DNA from: Allobosea sp. 67-29
GTDB lineage: Bacteria; Pseudomonadota; Alphaproteobacteria; Rhizobiales; Beijerinckiaceae
DNA: 64,000 bases
Assembly (NCBI RefSeq): GCF_001898115.1
Contig: NZ_MKSQ01000010.1
Span: 54,058-118,057, forward strand
Direction of reading: 5' to 3'
The position numbers and the translations under genes are program-made. The notes under the pieces were generated by a model, which searched no databases, was not told where the DNA came from, and worked only from the letters and a program-made list of their open reading frames with translations. This document shows, one piece after another, positions 52,130-63,921 of this stretch (position 1 is its first letter; every line of letters starts with the position of its first letter).

Positions 52130-52312
52130 ATGAACGCAACCGCCAATCCCGCCAAGGAAAGCTTGCGCAAGGAACAGAAGCAACAGCGCGAGGCCGCGCG
52201 CAGGCGCGGCACGGACGACGAGCTGGACGAGGCCCTGAAGGAGACCTTCCCGGCCAGCGATCCCCTCGCCACGCAGACGCCGATCAAGCCCGGCGGCAAG
52301 GACAAGCGCTGA
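52130..52312 (+). CDS. Small hydrophilic protein with ETFPASDP motif
   Basis: The 60-residue protein has a very charged N-terminal half (ESLRKEQKQQREAARRRGTDDELDEALKE) and the segment LKETFPASDPLATQTPIKPG. The FPASDP segment recurs in many small alphaproteobacterial proteins of unknown role. ATG 52130 follows GGGGGAAGCC. It is convergent with serA and shares a terminator hairpin with it. Function unknown. Confidence 0.7.
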   Translation: MNATANPAKESLRKEQKQQREAARRRGTDDELDEALKETFPASDPLATQTPIKPGGKDKR

Positions 52313-52318
52313 CGCGTC

Positions 52319-52338
52319 AAGCCCGCCGAGGCGGGCTT
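52319..52338. terminator. Hairpin between the small-protein gene and serA
   Basis: AAGCCCGCC and GGCGGGCTT are perfect 9-bp arms around GA. It lies just after the small-protein stop and touches the serA stop codon (52338-52340). It could end transcripts from either side, although no strong T run follows. Confidence 0.65.
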
Positions 52339-53597
52339 CAGTCCCGCTGATAGAGCAGGCGGGCGCGGATGGTGCCGTCCAGCGCGCGGATCTCGCGCAG
52401 GATGTCGCGCGCTTCCGTGCTCGATACGCCGTCGGCCTCTATCACCGCATAACCGACCTCGCCGTCGGTATGGTAGTTCTGCGCGGCGATGTTGACCTGG
52501 CGGTTGGCGAAGACGTCGTTGAGGCGCCGCAGCATGCCGGGCACGTTGCGCTGGACATGGATGAAGCGGGTGCCGTTGGCCCGGACCGGGATCTGCACCT
52601 GCGGGAAGTTGACCGCGCCCACCGTGGCGCCGACATCCGAGTAGTCGACGAGCTTGCGCGCCACCTCGGCCCCGATGCGCTCCTGCGCCTCCTCGGTCGA
52701 GCCGCCGATATGCGGCGTGAGGATGACGTTGGCGCAGCCCTGGAGCGGCGAGACGAAGCGCTCGGCATTGGAGGCCGGCTCGACCGGGAAGACGTCGACC
52801 GCCGCCCCGGCGAGGCGGCCTTCCTTGAGGGCCGCGGCCAGCGCACCGAGATCGACCACCGTTCCGCGCGAATTGTTGATGAGATAGCCGCCGGGCTTCA
52901 TCCGGGCGATCTGCGCCGCCCCGATCATGCCATGGGTCTGCGGCGTCTCGGGCACGTGCAACGAGACGATGTCGGCGGTGGCCAGCAGCGTGTCGAGGCT
53001 GTCGACCGGCTCGGTGTTGCCATGGCGCAGGCGGTCGGTGTGATCATGATAGATCACCCGCATGCCCATCGCCTCGGCCAGCGTCGAGAGCTGGCTGCCG
53101 ATATTGCCGTATCCGACGATGCCGAGCGTCTTGCCGCGCACCTCGAAGGAGCCGTTGGCGGACTTGTCCCAGCCGCCGTCATGGGCCGAGCGCGAGCGAT
53201 CCGGAATCCGGCGCAGCAGCATGACGATCTCGCCGATGGTCAATTCGGCGACGCTGCGGGTGTTGGAGAAGGGCGCGTTGAAGACCGGCACGCCCTGCTG
53301 GCGCGCGGCCTCGAGATCGACCTGGTTGGTGCCGACCGAGAAGCAGCCGACGGCGAAGAGCCGGTCGGCGGCGGCGAAGATCTCCGGCGTGAGCTGGGTG
53401 CGCGAGCGGATGCCGAGCACGTGCACGCCGCGGATCTTCTCGATCAGCGCCGCGCGGTCCAGCGCCTTGGGCAAACGCTCCAGATTGGAGTAGCCGGCCT
53501 GCTGCATCAGGGCGACGGCGGAATCATTGATGCCTTCCAGCAGCAGGACTTTGATGCGGTCCTTGGGAAGGGAGAGGCGTTCGCTGGCAGGGGTCAT
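52338..53597 (-). CDS. serA: D-3-phosphoglycerate dehydrogenase
   Basis: The 419-residue NAD enzyme makes the first step of serine synthesis. It has the dinucleotide fold (GKTLGIVGYGNIGSQLSTLAEAMGMRVIYHD), NNSRGTVVDLGAL, AAVDVFPVEPA and the catalytic His in LTPHIGGSTEEAQ. A C-terminal ACT domain follows (FIHVQRNVPGMLRRLNDVFANRQVNIAAQNY). Length and layout match the short E. coli-type SerA that is inhibited by serine, not the long type common in this order; 2-hydroxyglutarate may also be used. Confidence 0.92.
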   Translation of the reverse strand: MTPASERLSLPKDRIKVLLLEGINDSAVALMQQAGYSNLERLPKALDRAALIEKIRGVHVLGIRSRTQLTPEIFAAADRLFAVGCFSVGTNQVDLEAARQQGVPVFNAPFSNTRSVAELTIGEIVMLLRRIPDRSRSAHDGGWDKSANGSFEVRGKTLGIVGYGNIGSQLSTLAEAMGMRVIYHDHTDRLRHGNTEPVDSLDTLLATADIVSLHVPETPQTHGMIGAAQIARMKPGGYLINNSRGTVVDLGALAAALKEGRLAGAAVDVFPVEPASNAERFVSPLQGCANVILTPHIGGSTEEAQERIGAEVARKLVDYSDVGATVGAVNFPQVQIPVRANGTRFIHVQRNVPGMLRRLNDVFANRQVNIAAQNYHTDGEVGYAVIEADGVSSTEARDILREIRALDGTIRARLLYQRD

Positions 53598-53704
53598 GGA
53601 GGTCGCGCTCGTGACGGAGCGGTTGCTATAGTCCTCGCCGGGCGCCAGGCCAACGCCCTAGATGCAATGCCGACGCGCGAAACGTCGCAAGCGATGCAAA
53701 AATC

Positions 53705-54151
53705 TCATGCCTTCTCGATGACCAGGGTCGAGCCCTCGACGCGCACGACGCGGATCTCGGTGCCGGCCAGCAGCTCGGGTCCGGTCACGCGCCAGGACGA
53801 ATCGCCGACGCGCACGCGGCCCTCGCCGCCCGTCATCGTCGTCTCCAGCCGGAAGACCTTGCCGATGAGCTGGCGGCCGCGATCGTTGAGCCCGGTCGCG
53901 GCATCGGGCTCCTCGCTCTTGCGGCGCGTCAGCATGCGGCCGGCGGCGACGCAGGCGATGGCGAAGATCGTGAAGACGATGCAGGCGGCCTGCCAGCCGA
54001 GCCCGAAGGCGCCGACCGCCGCCCCGGTGAGCAACGCCGCCAGCCCGAGCCAGATCAGGAAGACGCCGGGCGCCAGCACCTCGCCGCCGATCAGGACGAG
54101 GCCGAGGATGGCCCAGAGCCAGCCATTGTGGACCATGAGCCAGTCGGGCAT
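53705..54151 (-). CDS. NfeD family membrane protein
   Basis: The 148-residue protein has two or three membrane segments (WLWAILGLVLIGGEVLAPGVFLIWLGLAALLTGAAVGAF; ACIVFTIFAIACVAAG) and a C-terminal OB-fold domain (GRQLIGKVFRLETTMTGGEGRVRVGDSSWRVTGPELLAGTEIRVVRVEGSTLVIEKA). Short NfeD proteins work with a neighbouring slipin, which is encoded 7 nt upstream. ATG 54151 was chosen by this spacing and by the membrane start. Confidence 0.93.
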   Translation of the reverse strand: MPDWLMVHNGWLWAILGLVLIGGEVLAPGVFLIWLGLAALLTGAAVGAFGLGWQAACIVFTIFAIACVAAGRMLTRRKSEEPDAATGLNDRGRQLIGKVFRLETTMTGGEGRVRVGDSSWRVTGPELLAGTEIRVVRVEGSTLVIEKA

Positions 54152-54158
54152 GGCCGCC

Positions 54159-55139
54159 TCAGCCGCTCGCGCGCCCGGCCGCGGGCACCGAGCCGGAGGT
54201 GCGCCGGGCCTGCTCGGCATCCTCGCCGAAGACCGCCTTGGTGAGCTGGGCGATGCCGCCGACGGTGCCGGCGAGCGCGGCGGCCTCGATCGGCACGATC
54301 ACGACCTTGCTGTTGTGGCCGCTGGCGATGGCCTTCAGCGCGTCGGTGTAGCGCTCGGCGATCAGGAAGTTGGCGGCCTGGATGTCGCCCTTGCCGATCG
54401 CCTCCGAGACCATGGCGGTCGCCGTCGCCTCGGCCTGGGCGAGCCGTTCGCGCGCCTCGGCGTCGCGCAGCGCGGATTCCTTGCGGCCCTCGGCGGCGAG
54501 GATCTGCGACTGCTTCTGCCCTTCGGCCTTGAGGATCTCGGCCTGGCGCAGGCCCTCCGCCTCGAGGATCGCGGCGCGCTTCTCGCGCTCGGCCTTCATC
54601 TGCCGGTTCATCGCGCCGGCGATGTCGGCCGGCGGCAGGATGTCGCGGATCTCGATGCGGGTGACCTTGACGCCCCAGGGCGAGGCGGCGGCGTCCATCA
54701 CGCGCAGCAGCCGCTCGTTGATCTCGTCGCGATGGGAGAGGAGCTGGTCGAGGTCCATCGAGCCGACGACGGTGCGGATATTGGTCATGGTGAGGACCAT
54801 CAGCGCCTCGTGGAGCGAGGCGACCTCGTAGCAGGCCTTGGCGGCGTCGAGCACCTGGAAGAAGGCGGCCGCGTCGATGCGCACGCCGGCATTGTCCTTG
54901 GTGATCGCCTCCTGCGAGGGAATGTCGAGCACCTGCTCCATGACATTCACCTTGTGGCCGATGCGGTCGATATAGGGCACGATCAGGCCGAGGCCGGCGC
55001 TCAGCGTGCGCGAATAGCGGCCGAAGCGCTCGACGGTGTAGTTGTAGCCCTGCGGAACGGTGCGGACGCCGCGTGCGATCGTCAGGATCACCAGCGCCAC
55101 CACGACGATGACCGCGATGTTGAACCCCGACAGATCCAT
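54159..55139 (-). CDS. qmcA: SPFH/stomatin family protein (slipin, QmcA-like)
   Basis: The 326-residue protein has one N-terminal membrane segment (FNIAVIVVVALVILTIARGV) and an SPFH domain (VPQGYNYTVERFGRYSRTLSAGLGLIVPYIDRIGHKVNVMEQVLDIPSQEAITKDNAGVRIDAAAFFQVLDAAKACYEV). A long coiled coil with Ala/Glu/Arg repeats follows (MKAEREKRAAILEAEGLRQAEILKAEGQKQSQILAAEG). It is paired with the NfeD gene, forming a membrane-microdomain scaffold unit. Confidence 0.93.
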   Translation of the reverse strand: MDLSGFNIAVIVVVALVILTIARGVRTVPQGYNYTVERFGRYSRTLSAGLGLIVPYIDRIGHKVNVMEQVLDIPSQEAITKDNAGVRIDAAAFFQVLDAAKACYEVASLHEALMVLTMTNIRTVVGSMDLDQLLSHRDEINERLLRVMDAAASPWGVKVTRIEIRDILPPADIAGAMNRQMKAEREKRAAILEAEGLRQAEILKAEGQKQSQILAAEGRKESALRDAEARERLAQAEATATAMVSEAIGKGDIQAANFLIAERYTDALKAIASGHNSKVVIVPIEAAALAGTVGGIAQLTKAVFGEDAEQARRTSGSVPAAGRASG

Positions 55140-55871
55140 CTCGTTTTCCCCTTAGCCGCCGGCCGCTGTCGCGGCGGCCGCCCAAACTGGCGGTTGCGGC
55201 GGGCGGATGCAAGCCGCCAGCGGAGCCGCGCCGCGAAACATCGCGGCTTCGGCGCGGCGGGCAGCCAGGCCGACAGGTTTATGCCGGCAAGCGCCTTCGC
55301 CCGCCCGCGTTGCCGCGTTCGGCTGTCATGAGGGGCAGCGGAGCGCCGCGAGGCGCTAGGTGTATAGGGCCGCTTCCATTGAGCCAGGATGCGGCGCGGA
55401 AGGATTGAGCCACCTTCCGCACGCCCCGTGGCGCTCCGCCTGCCGGCGTTCTTAAGTCTTCGGGCCGCGCTTATAAGGGCGCGGCGGGCCTGCCCTGCCG
55501 TCCTGCGGCCTCAACGCCCCATGGGGTGCGCCACACCGCGGTGTCGGACAGGACCGCTTCCGCCAGCCCGTCCAGCGAGCTCCTCGCACAGGGATCGTAG
55601 TATCCCCAGGGCGGTGCCCCGAAGCCTCCCGGGAGTGAGTCGTAACCCCACCCGCAGGCGCCGCCCCCGTCCCCACCAACGGCATACCTCCGGATGGCTG
55701 CCCCTCGGGGACGAGGCGCAGCGATCATAGGCGAGGCGTGTGGGGGCGGGGATAAGTTCGCGGCAGTGTCTGCTATCGGCCCGCTGCGGACATTGTAGGG
55801 AAGGCCCAATCACCCGAAAGGATTTCCTAGCACCATCGCTCTAGTGTCGAGCGCCATTCAAGTTGCGAGAC
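55140..55871. other. Long intergenic region, possibly decayed repeat sequence
   Basis: This 732-bp gap holds the slipin promoter at its left end. Its right half (about 55440-55815) is open in several frames, but none shows a family I know. On the minus strand at 55760-55805, ATGTCCGCAGCGGGCCGATAG and the frame NVRSGPIADTAAN resemble a dispersed non-coding sequence common in this order. The base composition changes here before the more A/T-rich gene that follows. I see no supported gene. Confidence 0.4.
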
Positions 55872-57287
55872 ATGATGCGCTCCCTCACACTCAGCCCGAT
55901 CGAAGGCAAAGCGTTCGCCAGACAGACGCTCGTCGTCTTCCTTATAGCGCTCGCAGTATTATTCGCGTTTCCTTGGTCATTGTCTGCGAACAATAGATTT
56001 ATCGCGGGCATCTCCATCACTACAGCGCTGCTTTTCGTGTCTGCAATTGCTGCGCTCCCCATTGTCGGCGTAGTCGGCCTCATCCTGAAAAATTTTGCCT
56101 CGCGCCTCCTCACGCTCGGGCTTCCTGTGCCCTTGACGGCGGCCGCTTTCATGCTCGTCCTCAACGATCTGGCCATGGGTTTAGTGTTCAACAGGTATTT
56201 TCTTCTGAGTGGAAATATTTTGATCCTGGCTGGCTTATTGGGTGCGGTTGCGATCATGAGACCGGTGGGAAACTGGCGGCGTGACCAGACCACGCTGTGT
56301 TTTGTCGGGGCTGTCACCTTGATTGGCTTCGATCAGTACGCGAGCCTGATAAGGGCGATGCTGCTGCCAGGCACCAACGACACATTTCTCTGGTCGCTGC
56401 GAGCTGCCAGACTCACCGGCCTCCCCAAGCTCCTGGATTTGCCTCCTGGCTCTGTTCCGGGGGGCTTGCTGTTTGGGCTAGGTTACATGCAGCGCAAACT
56501 GGCTCGTGATGTCCCCTCGTATCAGTTCTCGCCAATACCACTCGGGGGGCCGCTTACTGCCGCGATCGTATTTGGCGTGGCCACCAGTACAGTAATGTAT
56601 ATGCAGTTTGACGCAGCTACCGGAGCGGGTTCACCGCGCCGCCTATCCGTCATGGTTCCATTGAACAGCTTGCTTTATACAGTGCCCGCGTTCTGCTTTT
56701 TGGTAGGTTCCGCCATTAAGCGCAGCAAGTTAGTCTCGTTTTCAGTCTGCTTCGCGTCGCTGCTGCCGATTGTGGCATGGGTCGGCCAGCGTCATCTCGT
56801 CGACTGGCGAGCGATTGAGGTCGCAGAGCTAAACGCAAAGCCGATCGATTGGTCCACCGTTCCGATTCAAGGTCGCCCCCTCATGGTCGACATCACCACT
56901 CCCGATATCGAGGCACATGCGCAGCAGCGAGGTTTTGCCAACACTTTCAGCTTCCGATATTCGCAAGGCGTCTATGTTCGTGGGGTTGCGGACAATAGGT
57001 TTAATGGCTCCGACGACTTCATCGAGATTACCCTGGGGGCTCACAAGCCCGGAAAGCGCTTCTCGGCAGAATCCGGCCGCCCCCGCTCCCCCGCTATTCT
57101 CCACGTCTACGATGTTCGCGATGGCAAGCGCACGCTGCTCGGCACTCGCATTGTCGAGCGCTATCTCCCACCGGCGTTTCCCCCTTACCTGGATTTTGAT
57201 GGGTCCTGGGTCTTGGACCGTAGGAGAATTTTAGAGGCCAGCGAAGCGGACATGATCGGGCGCATCCTGGATGAGATTCCCTCCTGA
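55872..57287 (+). CDS. Orphan integral membrane protein with C-terminal soluble domain
   Basis: The 471-residue protein has about eight to ten hydrophobic segments in residues 15-290 (for example FARQTLVVFLIALAVLFAFPW, FIAGISITTALLFVSAIAALPIVGVVGLIL, ILILAGLLGAVAIM). A soluble part of about 170 residues follows (DWRAIEVAELNAKPIDWSTVPIQGRPLMVDITTPDIEAHAQQRG ... ITLGAHKPGKRF). I do not recognise the family. Codons are visibly richer in A and T than in the neighbours, and it is flanked on the left by a long gap, both suggesting recent acquisition. ATG 55872 was preferred to a TTG at 55863. Confidence 0.72.
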   Translation: MMRSLTLSPIEGKAFARQTLVVFLIALAVLFAFPWSLSANNRFIAGISITTALLFVSAIAALPIVGVVGLILKNFASRLLTLGLPVPLTAAAFMLVLNDLAMGLVFNRYFLLSGNILILAGLLGAVAIMRPVGNWRRDQTTLCFVGAVTLIGFDQYASLIRAMLLPGTNDTFLWSLRAARLTGLPKLLDLPPGSVPGGLLFGLGYMQRKLARDVPSYQFSPIPLGGPLTAAIVFGVATSTVMYMQFDAATGAGSPRRLSVMVPLNSLLYTVPAFCFLVGSAIKRSKLVSFSVCFASLLPIVAWVGQRHLVDWRAIEVAELNAKPIDWSTVPIQGRPLMVDITTPDIEAHAQQRGFANTFSFRYSQGVYVRGVADNRFNGSDDFIEITLGAHKPGKRFSAESGRPRSPAILHVYDVRDGKRTLLGTRIVERYLPPAFPPYLDFDGSWVLDRRRILEASEADMIGRILDEIPS

Positions 57288-57369
57288 TAATTTGCTACCT
57301 TCTTCCCCAACGATGTCGCATCAGAAGCCCGCTTCCGACCCATGGCCGACATCGGGTGTCTTTGAAGAA

Positions 57370-58923
57370 CTACTCCGGCAGCCCCGCCGACCGCAGCGCG
57401 CCGCCGAGCACCTCCGCAAGCTCAGGAGCGCAGTTCACGCCTGCGAACTGGCGGCTAAAACGGAATGTCGGATGGAGTTCGAGGACCCGCGCCGCTGCGC
57501 GCCTGGCCTCCTCGTGCCGCCCAAGTTTAACGAGCGCAGCCGCCAACTGCACATAGGTGATGCTGTGCGCGGGATTGGCTTGAACAGATCGATGCGCCGC
57601 ATGGCAGGCTTCGTCATAGCGGCCGCGCAGCAGATGGCTCATCGCCTGCGCGTCGAAAGCGGCAAAAGCCCATGGGTCGAAGGGGCTCAGCCGCATGCCG
57701 CGCTCGCTCCATGCGATGGCCTTCTCGGCCTCCCCGGCCCATCCGAACATGACGCTTCCGAGAATATAGGTCAGTGCCGAAGACGCACTGAGGGTGAGCG
57801 CGGCTTCCAGGGCGGTAAAGGCCGCGTCACGATCGTGGCCATCCATGCCCATGGAAAATCCCGCAAGAGTCAGGGCAGTCGCGTCGTCCTTGCCGTGAAT
57901 GAGCGCGGAGCGAGCGTGGTCGATCGAGGCTGCGCGGTTGGCCTCCTGCAAGCCAGAGCGGAGGAAGAGGCAATGATGGCACATCGCGGCGTTGCCGTAG
58001 GCCAGTCCATATTCAGGGTCGAGATCGATGGCGCGATCGAGCAGCCTGAGCGCTCGGGTCACCTGCTCGGGCATGCCGGAATCGACGTCGGACTGCGCTC
58101 TGAGCACGAGATCATAGGCATCGAGGCTGTCGGGCCGCTTTCGCCTGACCCTGTCGATCTCGGCCCGCCGGAGGCTCGGCGCAATCGCCCCCACAGCCGA
58201 AACCGCGATTTCGTCCTGAAGCGCGAAGATATCGTCCGAGCTGCGATCGTAGCGCTCGGCCCAGACATGCGCGCCGGTCGAGGCATCGATCATCCGGGCA
58301 CTGATGCGCAGGTTGCCGCCAGCTTTCCGCACACTGCCCTCGAGCACGTAACGCACGCCTAGCTCGCGGCCGACCTGCTTCACGTCGACGGCCCGCGCCT
58401 TGTAGATGGCGGTCGAATTCTGCGCGATGACGAAAAGCCATTTGATGCGCGAGAGGCCGGTGATGATATCGCTGACCATTCCATCGGCGACATGATCCTG
58501 CTCCGGGTCGCCGCTCATGTTGACGAACGGCAGCACCGCGATGGACGGCCTGTCGGGCAGTGCGAGACCTCGAACGGGCCCGCTGAAGGTCGCGACATCG
58601 GGACCATCGCTGGTCACGGCCGGCCCGACATAGCGATAGCCACGGCGTGGCAGCGTTTCGATCCAGCATGCGCCGCCGTCGTGGTCTTGCAACGTGCGCC
58701 GGATCGCAGCGATCTGCACCGTCAGATTGCTGTCCTCGATCGCACGGCTCGGCCAGGCCGACTCGATCAGAGCCTGTTTGGAAACGGGGCAGCGTTGTCG
58801 TCCCAGCAACAACGCGAGCAGGGCGACGGCACGCCGGCCAAGTGCCGCCGGCTCGCTGCCGCGGAACAGGATTCCGGCTTCGGCATCGAGGCGGAAGGGG
58901 CCAAATGCCAGGGTCTTCGCCAT
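57370..58923 (-). CDS. Winged-helix regulator with FlgO-like and TPR domains (CadC-like)
   Basis: The 517-residue protein has an N-terminal OmpR/CadC-type DNA-binding domain (residues about 1-100: FGPFRLDAEAGILFRGSEPAALGRRAVALLALLLGR ... SNLTVQIAAIRRTLQD ... IETLPRRGYRYVG). A FlgO/TolB-N-like domain follows (RPSIAVLPFVNMSGDPEQDHVADGMVSDIITGLSRIKWLFVIAQNSTAIYKARAVDVKQVGRELGVRYVLEGSVRK, about 125-260), then TPR-like helices to the end. No membrane segment separates them. It resembles proteins often labelled adenylate-cyclase-like, but no cyclase domain is present. It is divergent from a cupin gene (126 nt) and probably regulates it. Confidence 0.88.
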   Translation of the reverse strand: MAKTLAFGPFRLDAEAGILFRGSEPAALGRRAVALLALLLGRQRCPVSKQALIESAWPSRAIEDSNLTVQIAAIRRTLQDHDGGACWIETLPRRGYRYVGPAVTSDGPDVATFSGPVRGLALPDRPSIAVLPFVNMSGDPEQDHVADGMVSDIITGLSRIKWLFVIAQNSTAIYKARAVDVKQVGRELGVRYVLEGSVRKAGGNLRISARMIDASTGAHVWAERYDRSSDDIFALQDEIAVSAVGAIAPSLRRAEIDRVRRKRPDSLDAYDLVLRAQSDVDSGMPEQVTRALRLLDRAIDLDPEYGLAYGNAAMCHHCLFLRSGLQEANRAASIDHARSALIHGKDDATALTLAGFSMGMDGHDRDAAFTALEAALTLSASSALTYILGSVMFGWAGEAEKAIAWSERGMRLSPFDPWAFAAFDAQAMSHLLRGRYDEACHAAHRSVQANPAHSITYVQLAAALVKLGRHEEARRAAARVLELHPTFRFSRQFAGVNCAPELAEVLGGALRSAGLPE

Positions 58924-59049
58924 ACCGGAGGATGGTACCGGTTCGGCATTTTTCGCAACAATTTCGGAAGGGCTTCACGACTCCCCAAGACGGCGGGGAC
59001 AACGTGGCGGGGTGCCTGCCGATCGCAATCCCAGCCGATGGAGGATCGC

Positions 59050-59511
59050 ATGAACGCCGTTCCCGTCATTCGCATGCCCGAGCAGAACAGCGGGGTCATG
59101 CTGCGTGGGCATCCGATGGTGTTCCTCGTCACCGGCGGGGACACCAAGCATACGAGCATGTTCGACTGGACGATCCCGGCCGGCTTCGCCACCGGCCTGC
59201 ATGTCCATCGGGTCCAGGAGGAAACCTTCTACGTGCTCGACGGCGAATGCGAGTGGCATGTCGGCGACGAGATCGTTCGCGCCCGCCCCGGGACCTTCCT
59301 CTTCATCCCGCCAGGCGTGCCCCACAACATCACCAATGTCAGCGAGCGCCAGGCTCGCGTGCTGATGACCGTGTCGCCGCCGGGGCACGAGCACTATTTC
59401 GAGGAGCTGGCGCAACTCGCAGCGTCAGGCGCTCCCGACCCGAAAGCGCTCTCCGCGCTGCGAGATCGCTATGACACCGACCAGCTTTCGACACTGACCA
59501 CACGGGCGTAG
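59050..59511 (+). CDS. Cupin domain-containing protein
   Basis: The 153-residue protein is a single cupin barrel: the first motif is GLHVHRVQEETFYVLDGECEWHVG (metal ligands His, His, Glu) and the second is PGTFLFIPPGVPHNITNVSERQARVL. Such proteins are dioxygenase-, isomerase- or storage-type; the substrate is unknown. ATG 59050 has GGAGG about 6 nt upstream. It is divergent from the CadC-like regulator gene. Confidence 0.88.
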   Translation: MNAVPVIRMPEQNSGVMLRGHPMVFLVTGGDTKHTSMFDWTIPAGFATGLHVHRVQEETFYVLDGECEWHVGDEIVRARPGTFLFIPPGVPHNITNVSERQARVLMTVSPPGHEHYFEELAQLAASGAPDPKALSALRDRYDTDQLSTLTTRA

Positions 59512-59730
59512 GGTCGATCGGATTCGAGGGGCGGCTTACGCCGAACTGGCGCGCAATCGGCGCCGCCGCAGCCGGAGCATAAGCAGGCTCTTTCCTCACT
59601 GCGCAGATGCAGACCCGGGCCGGCTCTCAGCAATGAGACATTGCCCCGACGCCACGCCGAGGCGCGACCCGAACGCCGCGGCCCCTTCAGGGCCGGCCCG
59701 TCGTCCCGAAAAGGCGCCTCTTCAAAGTCC

Positions 59731-62523
<2,793 letters not shown>

Positions 62524-62892
62524 GTTGGGCCTTTCAGGTGATGTCTCGGCCGTCCGGCAGGCGCGATCGCTGGGTCAGGCGCCCGGGCCGGTCGGCCGCG
62601 GTATTCTCGAATTTGCGACCGCGTGTTTAGACGCGTGCGCGGGCAGGGTCCAGCACGCGTTTCGCCCGAGCGGGGGCAAAACGGCAAGGGATTTGCGCAG
62701 CATGTGGGGTCGCGCGGCGCCGCTTCCAAGGGAGGCCGCCGCCGGGCCGCGGCGCGATGCCGCCGGCCGCATCGGGCAAAGCGGCGCGATCCGCCCCGGC
62801 AAGCGGCTGAACCGCCTTGCCTTTGCCGCGTTCAACTGGCAGTGCAGCGCCCGACCCCGTGTCTTCGGCTCTCCTGCGAAAGGCCGTCCTTC
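62524..62892. other. Divergent promoter region of secA and the parvulin gene
   Basis: This 369-bp gap carries no convincing gene. It is very GC-rich, with several short inverted repeats (for example around GCGTGTTTAGACGCG near 62623). Both divergent promoters must lie here; no clear consensus pair could be picked by eye. Confidence 0.4.
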
Positions 62893-63759
62893 ATGAAGTC
62901 CACCCGTTTCATCGCCGCCCTCGGCTTCGTCCTGATGGCGGCGCCAGCCTTCGCCCAGGCCGACAAGGTCGTCGCCAAGGTCGATGGCATCCCGATCACG
63001 CAGCAGGAGGTCGAGCTCGCGACCGAGGACCTCGGCGAACGCCTCGCCCAGCTCCCCGAGGACCGCAAGCGCGACGAGGTCATCAACTATCTTGTCGACC
63101 TCAAGCTCGGCGCCAAGGCGGCGGCCGAGGCCAAGGTCGCCGATACGCCCGATTTCGCGGCGCGCCTTGCCTATTACCGCGAGAAGGTGCTGCTCGATCA
63201 GTACCTCACCGGCCTCGGCAAGAAGGCCGTGACCGAGGAGGCCGCCAAGAAGCTGTACGAGGACACCACCAAGGCGATGGCTCCCGAGGAGGAGGCGCAT
63301 GCCCGCCACATCCTCGTGGAGACCGAGGACCAGGCCAAGGCGGTGGTCGATCGGCTGAAGAAGGGCGAGGACTTCGCCAAGGTCGCGGCCGACGTCTCGA
63401 AGGATCCGGGCTCGGGCAAGGAGGGCGGCGATCTCGGCTGGTTCACCAAGGACCGCATGGTGCCGGAATTCGCCGAAGCCGCCTTCAAGCTCAAGAAGGG
63501 CGAGGTCTCGGCCCCGGTGAAGAGCCAGTTCGGCTGGCACGTCATCAAGCTTGAGGACAAGCGCACCAAGCCGCTGCCGGACTACGCCGCGGTCAAGCCG
63601 CAGATCGAGCAGTATCTCGAGCGCAAGGCCCAGCAGGACGCCGTGCTGGCGCTGCGCGAGAAGGCCAAGGTCGAGCGCCTCGACAAGCCTGCCGCCCCTG
63701 CCGCCCCGGCCACCCCGGCCCCGGACGCCGCCAAGCCGGCCGAGCCGAAGAAGAACTGA
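62893..63759 (+). CDS. Periplasmic peptidyl-prolyl isomerase, parvulin type
   Basis: The 288-residue protein has a Sec signal peptide ([23 protein letters not shown]), a SurA/PrsA-like N-terminal helical part, and a parvulin domain at about 135-230 ([91 protein letters not shown]). The tail is Pro/Ala/Lys-rich. It assists folding of exported proteins. Its place between secA and argJ is the usual one in the order. Confidence 0.94.
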   Translation: MKSTRFIAALGFVLMAAPAFAQADKVVAKVDGIPITQQEVELATEDLGERLAQLPEDRKRDEVINYLVDLKLGAKAAAEAKVADTPDFAARLAYYREKVLLDQYLTGLGKKAVTEEAAKKLYEDTTKAMAPEEEAHARHILVETEDQAKAVVDRLKKGEDFAKVAADVSKDPGSGKEGGDLGWFTKDRMVPEFAEAAFKLKKGEVSAPVKSQFGWHVIKLEDKRTKPLPDYAAVKPQIEQYLERKAQQDAVLALREKAKVERLDKPAAPAAPATPAPDAAKPAEPKKN

Positions 63760-63789
63760 GCGCTTCGCTCGCGATCCGGTCCAATTTGC

Positions 63790-63820
63790 GGGCGGCCCTT
63801 GCGGCCGCCCTTCTTGTTTT
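63790..63820 (+). terminator. Rho-independent terminator after the parvulin gene
   Basis: GGGCGGCC (63790-63797) and GGCCGCCC (63803-63810) are perfect arms around CTTGC, followed by TTCTTGTTTT. It begins 30 nt after the stop codon. Confidence 0.88.
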
Positions 63821-63921
63821 CGTCATCGGGCTGCGGCAGAGGGGCTTTCGGACGAGACGCACTGCCCGGTGGACGGAGGATTCGCCGGTCTCCCAGTCGT
63901 GCTCCCGAGGAGGAAGCCCCA

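Noticed and set aside
55389..55813. Overlapping frames on both strands in the gap after the slipin gene
   Set aside because: None has a recognisable domain, a ribosome-binding site or consistent coding bias. Part of the region resembles dispersed non-coding sequence. A known structural RNA (RNase P, tmRNA, SRP RNA) was considered, but no signature segment is present.
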